Source: JBQTKD01 sp052386455 (GTDB lineage: Bacteria > Actinomycetota > Actinomycetes > Sporichthyales > Sporichthyaceae). Taken from it: a stretch of DNA of 64,000 bases. Where the stretch lies: assembly GCA_052386455.1 (NCBI GenBank), contig JBQTKD010000028.1, positions 1 to 64,000 of the forward strand. The letters are read 5' to 3'. Under the pieces are notes generated by a model that was not told where the DNA came from, made no database searches, and saw only the letters and a program-made list of their open reading frames with translations. Positions 1 to 8,814 of the stretch are shown here, piece after piece (within the stretch, counting starts at the first letter, position 1; each line of letters opens with the position of its first letter). The position numbers and the translations under genes are program-made.

Positions 1-698
1 GCCTGCCAGCGTTCGAACGCGCGCCGCGCCTGCACCTGTGCCTCTTCCAGCCCGGGCGCGTAGCGGGAACACGCCCGCGAGGCGTCGTCGAACGCGATCT
101 CGGCCGCGGTCAACCGCCGGCCCACCAGTTCGACGTCCCCGGCCGCGGCGTCCGCGCTCGCCCCGGTCCAGCCCTCGACACCCCGGTGGCGCAGGTCTGC
201 CCGCGCGTCGGCCGTGGCCTGCGCGACGGAGGCGAGCCTGCGCGCGAGCGTGCGCACCTCGTCCGGGTCGCCGGGGATCAGCTGCGTCCAGTGCGTGGCC
301 GCGGACAGCGCCACCGCGACCCCGACCGGCGTGCCGCGGACCACCCGCGGCGGGTCCGGGAACCGCGGAGCGGGCAACGGGGTCGGCTCGAACACCACCG
401 GGGCCGTCCCGCCGCCGGCCGCCGCGGTCAACTGCCGTTCGATCGCGTCGAACACCTCCGCGGTGCGCCACAGCGAATCGGCCAGGTCCTGCGCCTGCGT
501 TCCGATCCAGCCCAGCCCGTGGCCCCACGCGGCGAGGAAGTCCACGATCGCCTGTTCGGCGTGCACCGACCCGCACGCGCACGCCCACCAACCGGCCTTG
601 CCCGCGTCCTCGGCCAACTCCTCGGCCAACATCGCGACCGCCCGCAGGCCCCGCGACGCACGCGCCAACGCGTCGGTGTCCACCCGCAGATCGACCAC
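1..698 (-). CDS. WXG/T7SS-type N-terminal region, partial protein
   Basis: The frame opens at a GTG at 698 with GGGAGG five bases upstream and runs off the left edge, so about 232 N-terminal residues are visible. It looks like two consecutive helical domains. The second begins with a PGDPDEV stretch near residue 145 and contains a W-T-G turn inside EGWTGASADA. That pattern is typical of putative type VII-secreted proteins and of the N-terminal part of actinobacterial polymorphic toxins. No signal peptide is seen, as expected for WXG-type substrates. What follows (toxin, lyase or nothing) lies outside the window. Assignment to the T7SS class is inference from fold pattern; the reading frame itself is well supported. 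The DUF952 gene lies 49 bases upstream on the same strand. Confidence 0.6.
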   Translation of the reverse strand, partial: MVDLRVDTDALARASRGLRAVAMLAEELAEDAGKAGWWACACGSVHAEQAIVDFLAAWGHGLGWIGTQAQDLADSLWRTAEVFDAIERQLTAAAGGGTAPVVFEPTPLPAPRFPDPPRVVRGTPVGVAVALSAATHWTQLIPGDPDEVRTLARRLASVAQATADARADLRHRGVEGWTGASADAAAGDVELVGRRLTAAEIAFDDASRACSRYAPGLEEAQVQARRAFERWQ

Positions 699-747
699 AG
701 TGCCTCCCGCCGTGGGCTGAGCGACCGCTTGTTCGGGCGAGGGGGAG

Positions 748-1059
748 TTAGGCCTGCCCGGCGCCTTGGAAGTCCACGACGGCGGTGACGGCGTCGAGGT
801 TCAGCGGGCCATAGAGGTGCGGGAACATCTCGCCGTGCTCGGGAACGGTCTCGTAGCGCAGCGGGGAGCGGAGGCGCTCCGCTGCGATCGTCAGCATCAC
901 GAGGCCGCGCACGCCGGGGTAGTGACGCTCCGCGGTGGCGAGCACCTGGTTGGGCGCGGAGAGGTGGACGAAGCCCTCTTTGGCCAGCGACGGCGGCTCG
1001 TAGACGCCCGCGGCCTGCGCGGCGTCCCACTCCTCGCGTGTGGTCAGGTGCATCAGCAC
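748..1059 (-). CDS. DUF952 family protein
   Basis: A protein of 103 residues matching DUF952: it opens with MHLTTREEWDAA after two residues, followed by a GFVHLSAP motif and an LRYETVPEHGEMFPHLYGPL segment near the C-terminus, in the order seen across the family. The function of DUF952 is unknown; its fold has been compared with enzyme-like and RNA/DNA-modifying scaffolds. I take the GTG at 1059 as start because the family N-terminus begins directly before the H-L-T-T-R-E motif; an AAGGA lies about 14 bases upstream, which is rather far. The open frame extends further upstream to 1158 but those residues are Arg/Pro-rich and unlike the family. Confidence 0.75.
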   Translation of the reverse strand: MLMHLTTREEWDAAQAAGVYEPPSLAKEGFVHLSAPNQVLATAERHYPGVRGLVMLTIAAERLRSPLRYETVPEHGEMFPHLYGPLNLDAVTAVVDFQGAGQA

Positions 1060-1206
1060 GGCGTCGTCGTCCGTCCTTAAATGTGCCGCTGGCCGACCGG
1101 GACGGCGAGCGCGCCTAGGCAGCGTAAGTGCATTGGCGCGGGCCGCGCCGTTGGCCACACCACACCCGGGTGGGGAACGACCCCGAATCCGCAGGCCAGG
1201 GGCGTG

Positions 1207-1899
1207 CTACTCGACGGGTGACGCGAACCACAGGGTGCGGTGGGACCAGTCGCCGGGGCCGAGCCGCTTGCCGGAGCACACCGCGATGGCGATCTGCGGC
1301 CGGCCGGTGCGGGCGTAGTACTTCTTCACCGCAGCCTGCGAGGAGGCGGGCACCTCGACGCGCTCGGCGACCTTGTAGCAGAGCTTTCCGCCGGGACCGG
1401 CGAGCACGATCCGGTCCCCCTCCTGCAGCTTGCCGAGCAACTTGTTGCCGAGCGCGCTGCCGTCCGGCCACGTGTGTGCGTTCAGCAGGGCGTTGCCCGC
1501 CGCACCGCCGAGGCGCATGCCGCCGAGATCGAAGGCCATCTGAACCTTGCCGCCGCCGCTGACCGGCGGGGTGCTCGAGGTCCCGGGCGACAGCGGCAGG
1601 CGGCGCAGCGCCACGACCTCGATGTCGGAGTCCACGCCCTTGATCGACGCGGAGGTGGGGATCAGCGGGCCCTTGGCGGTCGTGCAGCGGACCGGCTTTT
1701 TCGGCTCGGGCTTGGGCAGGATCTCCACTACTTCGGGGATCGGATCCGGCAGCGGGATCGGCGCCGCGACCGGCACCGCCTCAGCCGCCGCGCGGCCGTC
1801 GTCGTGCAACAGCGCGAACATGCCGCCGCCAAAGGCGACCGCGGCGAGCGTCCCGCCCGCCGCCCACTTCCTGCGGCGTGAATTGCCCTGACGTCCCAC
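1207..1899 (-). CDS. Class F-like sortase, membrane anchored
   Basis: A 230-residue protein with an N-terminal Arg/Lys-rich stretch and one hydrophobic segment (about 13-31), then a Pro-rich linker (about 41-70) and a sortase domain (about 75-230). The catalytic set is visible: His142 in NAHTW, Cys208 in AVCSG and Arg221 in SHRTLW. Sortases cleave a C-terminal sorting signal and transfer the protein to the cell wall; class F enzymes are common in Actinobacteria and often lack an obvious linked substrate, and none is seen here. The GTG start at 1899 has a GGGGGA ribosome site four bases upstream. It is probably a signal-anchored extracytoplasmic enzyme. Confidence 0.85.
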   Translation of the reverse strand: MGRQGNSRRRKWAAGGTLAAVAFGGGMFALLHDDGRAAAEAVPVAAPIPLPDPIPEVVEILPKPEPKKPVRCTTAKGPLIPTSASIKGVDSDIEVVALRRLPLSPGTSSTPPVSGGGKVQMAFDLGGMRLGGAAGNALLNAHTWPDGSALGNKLLGKLQEGDRIVLAGPGGKLCYKVAERVEVPASSQAAVKKYYARTGRPQIAIAVCSGKRLGPGDWSHRTLWFASPVE

Positions 1900-2034
1900 G
1901 ACATCCCCCGTGCGTCGCGTCCCCTGTGGATCGGAGAAACGGTACCCCGCAAATCGGAGATATCGACGATTTGCCGCAAACTCTTGTCGATCTTGATCGT
2001 CGATCCCGGGCGCCGTTCCCAGCGATCTCGCTGG

Positions 2035-2325
2035 TTACGGCTTGCGGTCGGAGTGACCGAGGTTCCGCTCGGGGGCGATCACGTCGCGCACGCGGCGCTT
2101 CAGTTCGGCGGCGTCGGGGAAGCCGCCGTCGACAGTGCGGTCCCAGACGGTGGTGCCGCCGACCCGAACCAGGAAGACGCCGCCGGTGCCCGGCTGCAGG
2201 GCGACTTCGCCGAGTTCGGTCGAGAAGGTGCTGAGCAGTTCGCTGCCGAGCCAAGACGCTCGCAGCAGCCACTGGCACTGGGTGCAGTACTCGATCTCGA
2301 CCCGAGGCGCGCGCATGGGCGTCAT
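2035..2325 (-). CDS. SelT/SelW/SelH (Rdx) family thioredoxin-like protein
   Basis: A 96-residue protein with the Rdx-family layout: an early IEYCTQC motif (Cys14 and Cys17, the CxxC counterpart of the CxxU of selenoprotein W), then LGEVALQPGTGGVFLV and a late VWDRTVDGGFP segment. Family members are small thioredoxin-fold redox proteins of poorly known substrate; here both positions are cysteine and no selenocysteine machinery is implied. The start at 2325 (ATG) has only a weak AAG upstream; an in-frame ATG three codons later is possible. It stands alone between the sortase and the ABC operon. Confidence 0.85.
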   Translation of the reverse strand: MTPMRAPRVEIEYCTQCQWLLRASWLGSELLSTFSTELGEVALQPGTGGVFLVRVGGTTVWDRTVDGGFPDAAELKRRVRDVIAPERNLGHSDRKP

Positions 2326-2385
2326 CTTCGTGGAACGCGCGAGGACCCGCGGCCCCGGGCGGGGCGACGGGTCCTCGTATGCCGC

Positions 2386-3198
2386 TTAGGCGTCGGCGCG
2401 GGTCAGGCGCAGGTGGGCGGCGTAGCCGAGGGCGGCGACCGCCAGGAGCATGACGCCGAAGCCGGCCCACGGGGCGAGCATGTCCGGGTCCTGCACCGTG
2501 GTGGTGATCTGCCCACCGGCGTTGGTGGGCCAGTACTTCGTGATCGGGTCGCGCACGCCCGAGGGCAGGGCCATCACGACGGCCGGCAGGACGTAGATCG
2601 AGCCGACCAGCGTGGCCACTGCACCGGCGGTGCTGCGCAGCAGCGCGCCGAGTGCCATGCCGAACAGCGCGACGGCGCTGCAGTAGAGGGCGACGCCGGT
2701 GACGGCGCGCAGTACGCCCGGGTCGGACAGGCTCGCCGTCGGGGCCTTCCCCGACATCAGCGACTGGCCGACGAAGAAGGACGTGAAGGCCATGACCAGG
2801 CCGACGGCCAGGGCGAGCGCCGCCACCACGACTGCCTTCGCGCCGAGCAGGCGACCACGTTTGGGGACGGCGATGAGGCTGGTCCGGATCGAGCGGGTGG
2901 CGTACTCGGAGGTGATGACCAGGGTGCCGAGGATCGCGATGGACAGCTGGGCGAAGAACCCGCCGAACATCGAGTTGGCCGTTGGGTCCCAGAGCAGGCG
3001 GGACTCGCCGCCGTTGGCGTAGTCGTGGGCGAGGATCGCGGAGAACATCGCGCTCAAGCCGATGCCGACGGCCAGGGCGATCAGGATCGTCCAGACCGAG
3101 GACCGGACGCTGCGGACCTTTGTCCATTCGGAGCGGACGGCGTCGCGGAAGCCCGGCGCGGTGGGGGCCGCCGGCGGAGCGATCGTCAGGGTGGTCAT
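2386..3198 (-). CDS. ABC-2 type transporter permease
   Basis: A 270-residue integral membrane protein with about six hydrophobic segments, beginning with the cytoplasmic SEWTKVRSVRSSVWT motif that is characteristic of single-gene ABC-2 permeases of Actinobacteria. The ATG at 3198 overlaps the stop of the ATPase gene in an ATGA junction, so the two are translationally coupled and surely form one exporter. Substrate is not readable from sequence; relatives include drug-efflux and lantibiotic-immunity systems, but no peptide gene is nearby. Confidence 0.9.
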   Translation of the reverse strand: MTTLTIAPPAAPTAPGFRDAVRSEWTKVRSVRSSVWTILIALAVGIGLSAMFSAILAHDYANGGESRLLWDPTANSMFGGFFAQLSIAILGTLVITSEYATRSIRTSLIAVPKRGRLLGAKAVVVAALALAVGLVMAFTSFFVGQSLMSGKAPTASLSDPGVLRAVTGVALYCSAVALFGMALGALLRSTAGAVATLVGSIYVLPAVVMALPSGVRDPITKYWPTNAGGQITTTVQDPDMLAPWAGFGVMLLAVAALGYAAHLRLTRADA

Positions 3199-4160
3199 GC
3201 CGCACTTCCTGCCGTGTACTCGACGCTGTCGTGGGTCAAAGCCATGAACGCCTCTTCGAGCGAGGCGCGGTGCGGGGTCAGTTCGTGCAGCGCGATGCCG
3301 GCCAGGGCCGCCTCGTTGCCGATGGCGATCGCGTCGAGGCCGGTGATGCGCAGCGACCCGTCGGCGTCGTCGGCGACCTGGGCGCCGGCGAAGATCAGGC
3401 GGTTCGCGAGCTCGGCGCGGGCCGGGGTGCGGACGGTGGCCCAGCGGCCGGAGCTGGTCTCGACGAAGGTGGAGATCGGCTCGTCGCGCAGGAGCTTGCC
3501 GCGGCCGATGACCACGACGTGGTCGGCGGTGTGGGCCATCTCGTTCATCAGGTGGCTGGACACCAGGACGGTACGGCCCTCTGCGGCCAGGGCCCGCATG
3601 AAGCGGCGGATCCAGACGATGCCCTCGGGGTCGAGACCGTTGACCGGCTCGTCGAGCATGATCACGCCGGGGTCGCCGAGCATGGCGGCGGCGATGCCGA
3701 GGCGCTGGTTCATGCCGAGGGAGAACCCGCCGACCTTCTTCCCTGCGGCGTCGGACAGGCCGACCATCGCGAGGACCTCGTCGACGCGCTTGGCGCCGAT
3801 GCGGTTGCTCTGCGCCAGGGCGAGCAGATGGTTGCGCGCGGACCGCTTGGGGTGCACGGCGCCCGGGTCGACGAGCGCGCCGATCTCGCGCAGTGGCGCG
3901 GCCAGGTCCCGGTAGGCCTTGCCGCCCACGGTGACCGTCCCGGCGGACGGAGCGTCCAGGCCGAGGATCATGCGCATCGTCGTGGTCTTGCCCGAGCCGT
4001 TCGGGCCGAGGAAGCCGGTGACCACGCCCGGACGGACGTCGAAGGTCAGGCCGTCGACGGCGGTCTTGGCGCCGTAGCGCTTGGTCAGGCCGCGCACTTC
4101 GATCGAGCCACCGCGCAGGGCGGTGGCGATCTGCGGGCTCGGCTGGTGCGGAATCTTCAT
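3195..4160 (-). CDS. ABC transporter ATP-binding protein
   Basis: A 321-residue ATPase of the drug/antibiotic exporter (CcmA/NatA-like) group. The Walker A GPNGSGKT is at residues 52-59, the signature-like SLGMNQRLG at 147-155 and Walker B VIMLDE at 166-171, followed by VNGLDPEG. A C-terminal extension of about 100 residues follows the nucleotide-binding domain, as in exporters of this group. The start is the ATG at 4160; the first 18 residues are polar and could be shortened. It is the first gene of the two-gene operon with the permease. It faces away from the methyltransferase gene starting at 4240, leaving only 79 bases for two divergent promoters. Confidence 0.92.
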   Translation of the reverse strand: MKIPHQPSPQIATALRGGSIEVRGLTKRYGAKTAVDGLTFDVRPGVVTGFLGPNGSGKTTTMRMILGLDAPSAGTVTVGGKAYRDLAAPLREIGALVDPGAVHPKRSARNHLLALAQSNRIGAKRVDEVLAMVGLSDAAGKKVGGFSLGMNQRLGIAAAMLGDPGVIMLDEPVNGLDPEGIVWIRRFMRALAAEGRTVLVSSHLMNEMAHTADHVVVIGRGKLLRDEPISTFVETSSGRWATVRTPARAELANRLIFAGAQVADDADGSLRITGLDAIAIGNEAALAGIALHELTPHRASLEEAFMALTHDSVEYTAGSAA

Positions 4161-4239
4161 GGATCAAGATTCGTGGGGACAGCGCCCGATTCGTATCGGT
4201 CGGACGTGCGGCGTAAGTGGGCCGAAAGGACGATCTGTA

Positions 4240-6825
4240 GTGAGTGCCATCCGGTCGCCGGCAGGCCTGGCCCGTCGCATGGCCGAGGTCGCTCGCGAGG
4301 TCCGCAACCGCTTGGCACCCGATCCGCTTGCCGACGGCTACGCCCAGACGGCGGTCTACGGATTGCTCGTCGCGCGGCTCGTCGGGTCCGACGGGTTCGG
4401 CGCGGCGGTGCCGACGATCGACCGCACACCGCTCGACGAGCTCGCAGCGGAGTTGGCCGCCGCGGACCTCGACGGGCTGCTCGCCGACTTCGGCGCGGAC
4501 AGCCAACGGGGCGATCCGGTCGTCTACTTCTACGAGGAATTTCTCGCCGCGTACGACCCCGAGCAGCGCCAGAAACTCGGAGCGGTCTACACGCCGTTGC
4601 CAGTCGTGCGCTACATCGTGAAGACCGTCGACGACGCGCTCACGTCGTTCGGGCTGCCCCTGGGCGTCGCCGACTCGACCACGTGGGTGGAATACGTAGG
4701 GGCTCGGCCGGGGCTCGAGATCCCGGCGGGGGCGCGGCCGGACGGCGCCGTCGTATCGATGTTCGACCCTGCCGCCGGGACCGGCACCTTCCTCGTCGAG
4801 TGGCTACGTCGGGGTCGGCGCAATGCGGGGGAGGCCGGAGCGGCCGCGGCGTTGCGGCATGCCTCGACTGGCGAGATCTCGCCTGCTGCGCACGCGGTCA
4901 GCCTGCTGAGGGTCGCGCTCGAACTCGCCGAGGCCCCGCCGAGTCTGCCGATCCATCTCGGCGACACGCTCGGCTCGGTCGACTGCCAGGGGCGCTACAA
5001 CGTCCTGATCGGGAACCCGCCCTACGACCGAGTCGAGAGCAGCGGCACGGGTGGGACGGTCACCGCGGTGCCCGCCGGCGGCGGACGGTCGCTCTTCGAC
5101 GACATCGTCGACGACGCGAAGCAGCACACGATCTTCAGCCACCACGCCAGCCTCTACAACCTCTACGTCTACTTCTGGCGGTGGGCGATCTGGAAGGTGT
5201 TCGAGCAGAACACCGGACCCGCCGTCGTCTCCATGATCACCGCGTCGTCCTGGCTCGACGGCCCCGGTTTCCTGGGCCTGCGCCGGCTCGCGCGTGAGGT
5301 GGCCGACGAGATCGTGGTGGTCGACCTGCACGGCGACAACAAGGGCACCCGCAAGGACGAGAACGTCTTCGACGTCGAGTCCCCGGTGGCCGTCGTGACC
5401 CTGGTGCGCCGGGGGACCGGCGATCGCGCCACGCCGGCGCGTGTCCGGTACGCGAGCTACCGCGGCACCCGTGCCGAGAAGCTCGCGGCGCTGACCGACC
5501 TAGCCGCCGGGACGGCCGAGGTCGCAGCCGTGGAGGCGGCCAGCGGATGGCACGCCTCGTTCGTGCCGTCCGCGGGTGGAGCGGACTGGGAGCGGTACCC
5601 GGCCGTCGTAGACCTGCTGCCCTTTCAGATGCCCGGGTGCAAGTTCAACCGGACCTGGCCGATCGGGCCCGCCGCGGAGGTACTCGAGAGGCGGTGGGCC
5701 CGTTTCGTCGCCACGGCCGACGTCGCCGACCGAGAGCGGTGCTTCGTCACCGGCTCCGGCCGGAACATCCACACCAAGGTCGCCGGTTTCGAGAAGCTCG
5801 CGGACGAGCCCGTCGGTGCGCCGAACCCACCGATCGTCGGGTACGGCTACCGGTCGTTCGACCGGCAGTGGGCGTTGCGGGATCCACGGCTCGCAGCCCT
5901 CGAGCGGCCCGCGCTCTGGGCCTCGCTGTCGGACCGGCAGGTCTTCCTGCTGACCAAGCCCACGTTCCGCCTCGGCCTCGGGCCTGCGGCGGTCGTGTCC
6001 GTCGGCGTTCCCGACCTCGACCACTTCCGAGGCTCGTTCGGTGGCAAGGACGTCGTCCCGCTCTACCGCGACGCGATGGGCACGCCGAACGCCGATCCCA
6101 CGCTGCTCGCGGCTCTCACCGCCACGCACCGAGCCGTGGACCCCGCGGCCCCGTCGGTGACCGTGGAGCGGCTGTTCGCCTACGTCTTCGGGATCCTCGC
6201 CGGCACCGACTACACGCAGCGGTTCCACGACGCACTCGAGACCCCTGGGCCGCGCATCCCGGTTGCCGCCGATCCCGTCCTCTTCGAGGCAATGGCCGCG
6301 CACGGCGAGCGGCTGGTCTGGCTGCAGACCTTCGGCGAACGGTTCGGCAGCGGCGCGATTCCGACGACAGGCATCGAGTGGAGCTCGGAGCCGACCCGCC
6401 TGCCACAGGGCCGGGCCGATGTCGCCTACGACCGCGCGACGGAAACCCTGCGCGTGGCCGATGGCCTGCTGATCGGCGTCCCGGGCGAGGTCTGGGATTT
6501 CTCCGTCAGCGGCATGCAGGTCCTGGCGAAGTGGCTCGGGTACCGCACGGCCAAACCCGCGGGTCGTGCCGCTTCCAGCGAATCGCCGCTCGACCGGACG
6601 CGCCCCGCCACGTGGTCCCCGGACTGGAACGTCGAGCTGGTAGAAATCGTCGCCGTTCTCCGGGCAACGCTCGCTCTGCTGCCCGAGGGGAACGCACTCC
6701 TCGACCAGATCGTCGCCGGCCCGCTCGTCGCAGCCGACGAACTGCCGGCGCCTCCCGACGCCCTCCGCCAACCGCCTTCGGGCAAGGCGGGCCAGGGCGG
6801 CGCGACGCTGCTCGCGGAGGCTTAG
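4240..6825 (+). CDS. Type ISP-like N6-adenine DNA methyltransferase (stand-alone)
   Basis: An 861-residue protein beginning at a GTG (4240) preceded by AAAGGA at nine bases. An N-terminal helical region (RQKLGAVYTPLPVVRYIV near residue 110) leads into a Rossmann methyltransferase core. Motif I reads FDPAAGTGTF from residue 175 and the catalytic motif IV is NPPY at residues 259-262, both diagnostic for N6-adenine methylases. A long C-terminal part with TKPTFRLG and EVWDFSVSG segments resembles the target-recognition half of type ISP restriction enzymes. The usual N-terminal Mrr-type nuclease and helicase of those single-chain enzymes (about 1,500 residues) are absent, and no restriction gene lies next to it. 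It could be an orphan methylase or the remains of a system. Confidence 0.8.
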   Translation: MSAIRSPAGLARRMAEVAREVRNRLAPDPLADGYAQTAVYGLLVARLVGSDGFGAAVPTIDRTPLDELAAELAAADLDGLLADFGADSQRGDPVVYFYEEFLAAYDPEQRQKLGAVYTPLPVVRYIVKTVDDALTSFGLPLGVADSTTWVEYVGARPGLEIPAGARPDGAVVSMFDPAAGTGTFLVEWLRRGRRNAGEAGAAAALRHASTGEISPAAHAVSLLRVALELAEAPPSLPIHLGDTLGSVDCQGRYNVLIGNPPYDRVESSGTGGTVTAVPAGGGRSLFDDIVDDAKQHTIFSHHASLYNLYVYFWRWAIWKVFEQNTGPAVVSMITASSWLDGPGFLGLRRLAREVADEIVVVDLHGDNKGTRKDENVFDVESPVAVVTLVRRGTGDRATPARVRYASYRGTRAEKLAALTDLAAGTAEVAAVEAASGWHASFVPSAGGADWERYPAVVDLLPFQMPGCKFNRTWPIGPAAEVLERRWARFVATADVADRERCFVTGSGRNIHTKVAGFEKLADEPVGAPNPPIVGYGYRSFDRQWALRDPRLAALERPALWASLSDRQVFLLTKPTFRLGLGPAAVVSVGVPDLDHFRGSFGGKDVVPLYRDAMGTPNADPTLLAALTATHRAVDPAAPSVTVERLFAYVFGILAGTDYTQRFHDALETPGPRIPVAADPVLFEAMAAHGERLVWLQTFGERFGSGAIPTTGIEWSSEPTRLPQGRADVAYDRATETLRVADGLLIGVPGEVWDFSVSGMQVLAKWLGYRTAKPAGRAASSESPLDRTRPATWSPDWNVELVEIVAVLRATLALLPEGNALLDQIVAGPLVAADELPAPPDALRQPPSGKAGQGGATLLAEA

Positions 6826-6947
6826 CCGGCTCGGGCGTTCTTCGGATCTCCGCCTCCCGGCGACGATTGGTCGCCGATCGCGATCCGCCCTCCCTTAGAA
6901 GAAGCCTGCCGGATAGAACGCCCGACAGAATGAAATAAGCCTTGTAT

Positions 6948-6963
6948 TCGAACATTCATTCGA
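6948..6963. promoter_or_regulatory. Putative LexA (SOS) box
   Basis: TCGAACATTCATTCGA differs by one base from the actinobacterial SOS consensus TCGAAC-N4-GTTCGA. It ends 12 bases before the ATG of the DUF222/HNH gene, in a locally AT-rich stretch. Members of the mycobacterial 13E12 family are reported members of the LexA regulon, which makes the position meaningful. Binding is inferred. Confidence 0.65.
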
Positions 6964-6975
6964 TATCATGGCTCC

Positions 6976-8265
6976 ATGAAGAACCCGGTCCTCGACGCGT
7001 ACGTCGCCCTCGGCGTGGCGCTGGACGGCGTCCGTGCGGCGATGGACGATCCCGCCAACAACTTTGGGGACAGTGAACTGCTCGCGCTGCTGCGGATCCA
7101 TCACCGGGTGGAGGCGCGGCTTGACGCGCTCGGGCTGGACCTGACGAGCTATGCGGACATGCGCGATCTCGCGCGCCGGACCGGGGCGTCGTCGACCTCG
7201 GCGTGGCTGTCTGCGGCAGTGAAGCTGCACCCCTCGACTGCCGCAGACCGGGTCCGGACGGCGCGGGCGATGGAGACGGCCTGCCCGTGGACCTACGACC
7301 AGTTGGCCGCCGGGGACATCTCCTACGAGCAGGCCTCGGCGATCGCCTCGGTCGTCACCGACCTTCCGGCGGGTGCGACCGATGCCCAACGGGGCAAGGC
7401 GGAGCGGTACCTGCTCGAACGCGCACCTTCGAGCAACGCGCTGGAACTGCGCAAGCTGCACAAGCGGGTCGACGACCTGATCGACCCGGACGGACTGCTG
7501 GACCGCGAGGCGACCGCGCAGAAGCGGCGCGACCTGACGATCCGGAACAACCACGACGGAACCCAGACGATGCGGTGGACCGACACCGACGAGCGCATCG
7601 CCAAGCTGAAGGCCGCGCTTGGTCCGCTTGCCGCTCCGCAGCCCGCGCCGGACGGGACGCGGGACCCGCGTCTGCCCGGACAGCGTCGCGCGGACGCGAT
7701 GGGCGACCTCGTCGAAAGAACCCTGCGCTTCGGGAACCTGCCGGCCACCCGTGGGCACCGCCCGCACATCGTCGTGACCATCTCCGAGCAGGACCTGCGA
7801 TCCGAGACCGGGTTCGGGACCACGACCACCGGCGAGACCCTCACCGCCGAGGCGGTCCGGCGGATCGCGTGCGACGCGAACCTGCACTCGCTGCACGTCG
7901 ACGGGAATGGGATCCCGCTCAAGCTCGGTCGCTCCCAACGCTTCGCAAGCCCGAGCCAGTGGCTGGCGCTTGTCGCCCGCGACGGCGGCTGCGTCGGACC
8001 CGGATGCACCCGACCACCCGAGTGGACGCAGGCGCACCACATCGACTACTGGGAGAACCTCGGACCCACCGACCTCGAAAACCTGTGTCTGGTCTGCGAC
8101 CACCACCACGATCAGGTTCACCACGGCGGCTGGGAGATCTGGATGTCCGAGGACGGGCATCCGGAGTTCGTCCCGCCCGAACACCTCGACCCGCACCGGC
8201 GCCCGATCCGGAACACCCACTGGCAGTCCGAACGCGGCCGACGGGCGTACGGGCAGGCCGCTTAG
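6976..8265 (+). CDS. DUF222 / 13E12-repeat HNH endonuclease
   Basis: A 429-residue protein. The N-terminal 260 residues are the DUF222 helical region (RVEARLDALGLDL, then LPAGATDAQR). The C-terminus, about residues 330-400, is an HNH nuclease module with the zinc-type cysteines CVGPGC, the catalytic QAHHID motif, then LENLCLVCDHHHDQVH. This is the domain order of the REP13E12 family, abundant in Mycobacteria and relatives and thought to be selfish or DNA-damage-linked. The ATG at 6976 lacks a clear ribosome site, compatible with a leaderless message from a promoter under the SOS box just upstream. The gene is intact; no flanking direct repeats were recognised. Confidence 0.9.
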   Translation: MKNPVLDAYVALGVALDGVRAAMDDPANNFGDSELLALLRIHHRVEARLDALGLDLTSYADMRDLARRTGASSTSAWLSAAVKLHPSTAADRVRTARAMETACPWTYDQLAAGDISYEQASAIASVVTDLPAGATDAQRGKAERYLLERAPSSNALELRKLHKRVDDLIDPDGLLDREATAQKRRDLTIRNNHDGTQTMRWTDTDERIAKLKAALGPLAAPQPAPDGTRDPRLPGQRRADAMGDLVERTLRFGNLPATRGHRPHIVVTISEQDLRSETGFGTTTTGETLTAEAVRRIACDANLHSLHVDGNGIPLKLGRSQRFASPSQWLALVARDGGCVGPGCTRPPEWTQAHHIDYWENLGPTDLENLCLVCDHHHDQVHHGGWEIWMSEDGHPEFVPPEHLDPHRRPIRNTHWQSERGRRAYGQAA

Positions 8266-8448
8266 TGACGCCAGTCGCCACCGGCCCTCGCTCCAACGTC
8301 CGGTGGCGCCGTGCCTGCGGCAGATCGAGGCAGCAGCTGGTCCGGTGTTAACCGCAGCGCGCAACGGCGATGGGACACTTGGTGCACCGCCGGCTCGAAT
8401 CGCGCTTCGCGACGGCGGGGTACGCGTCGGCGCATTGGAAGGGACCCC

Positions 8449-8778
8449 GTGCACACCAGCAACGTACGAGTGACCCGCGTGCCGCTGGCGGTGGGCGGGT
8501 GGCGTGGGCGGATCTCGCTCGACGGCGACGGCGCGACGATCGAGCCCCTCGCGGAGGGCAAGGGGCGGACCGTCGTGCTGTCGGGCTCGGGGATCAAGCG
8601 CGCGTCGTTCAACTCCGCCAACGGGCTCTGGGCGTTCCGCCTGAAGGAAGGCGGCAAGATCCACGTCCAGTCCTCCGGCAGCCTGCTTTCGGCCGACCGG
8701 ACTCCGGCGGGCAAGGAGACCAACCGGCTGCTGAGCGAGCTGCTGGACCGGCACGGCGTGCGCGGGTTCCGCCTGTAG
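8449..8778 (+). CDS. Hypothetical small protein, possible PH-like fold
   Basis: I do not recognise the family. The 109-residue frame starts at a GTG (8449) with GGAAGGGA four bases upstream, a strong initiation site. Residues about 12-100 alternate hydrophobic and polar in short strands (WRGRISLDGDGATIEPL, LWAFRLKEGGKIHV) and end with a helix (NRLLSELLDRHGVRGF). That would suit a compact beta-barrel or PH-like domain. No signal peptide or membrane segment. It ends 36 bases from the convergent depolymerase gene. The preceding 183 bases (8266-8448) hold no recognisable gene. Confidence 0.65.
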   Translation: MHTSNVRVTRVPLAVGGWRGRISLDGDGATIEPLAEGKGRTVVLSGSGIKRASFNSANGLWAFRLKEGGKIHVQSSGSLLSADRTPAGKETNRLLSELLDRHGVRGFRL

Positions 8779-8814
8779 TGCCCCGCAGCGCACTGCGCCC
8801 AGCGGCGCGGTCGG

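Noticed and set aside
1984..3915. Long plus-strand frame across the SelW-like and ABC genes
   Set aside because: It crosses several real genes on the other strand and has no recognisable protein features.
8266..8448. A tRNA-like CGAATC stretch after the HNH gene
   Set aside because: No acceptor, D or anticodon arm could be folded around it.
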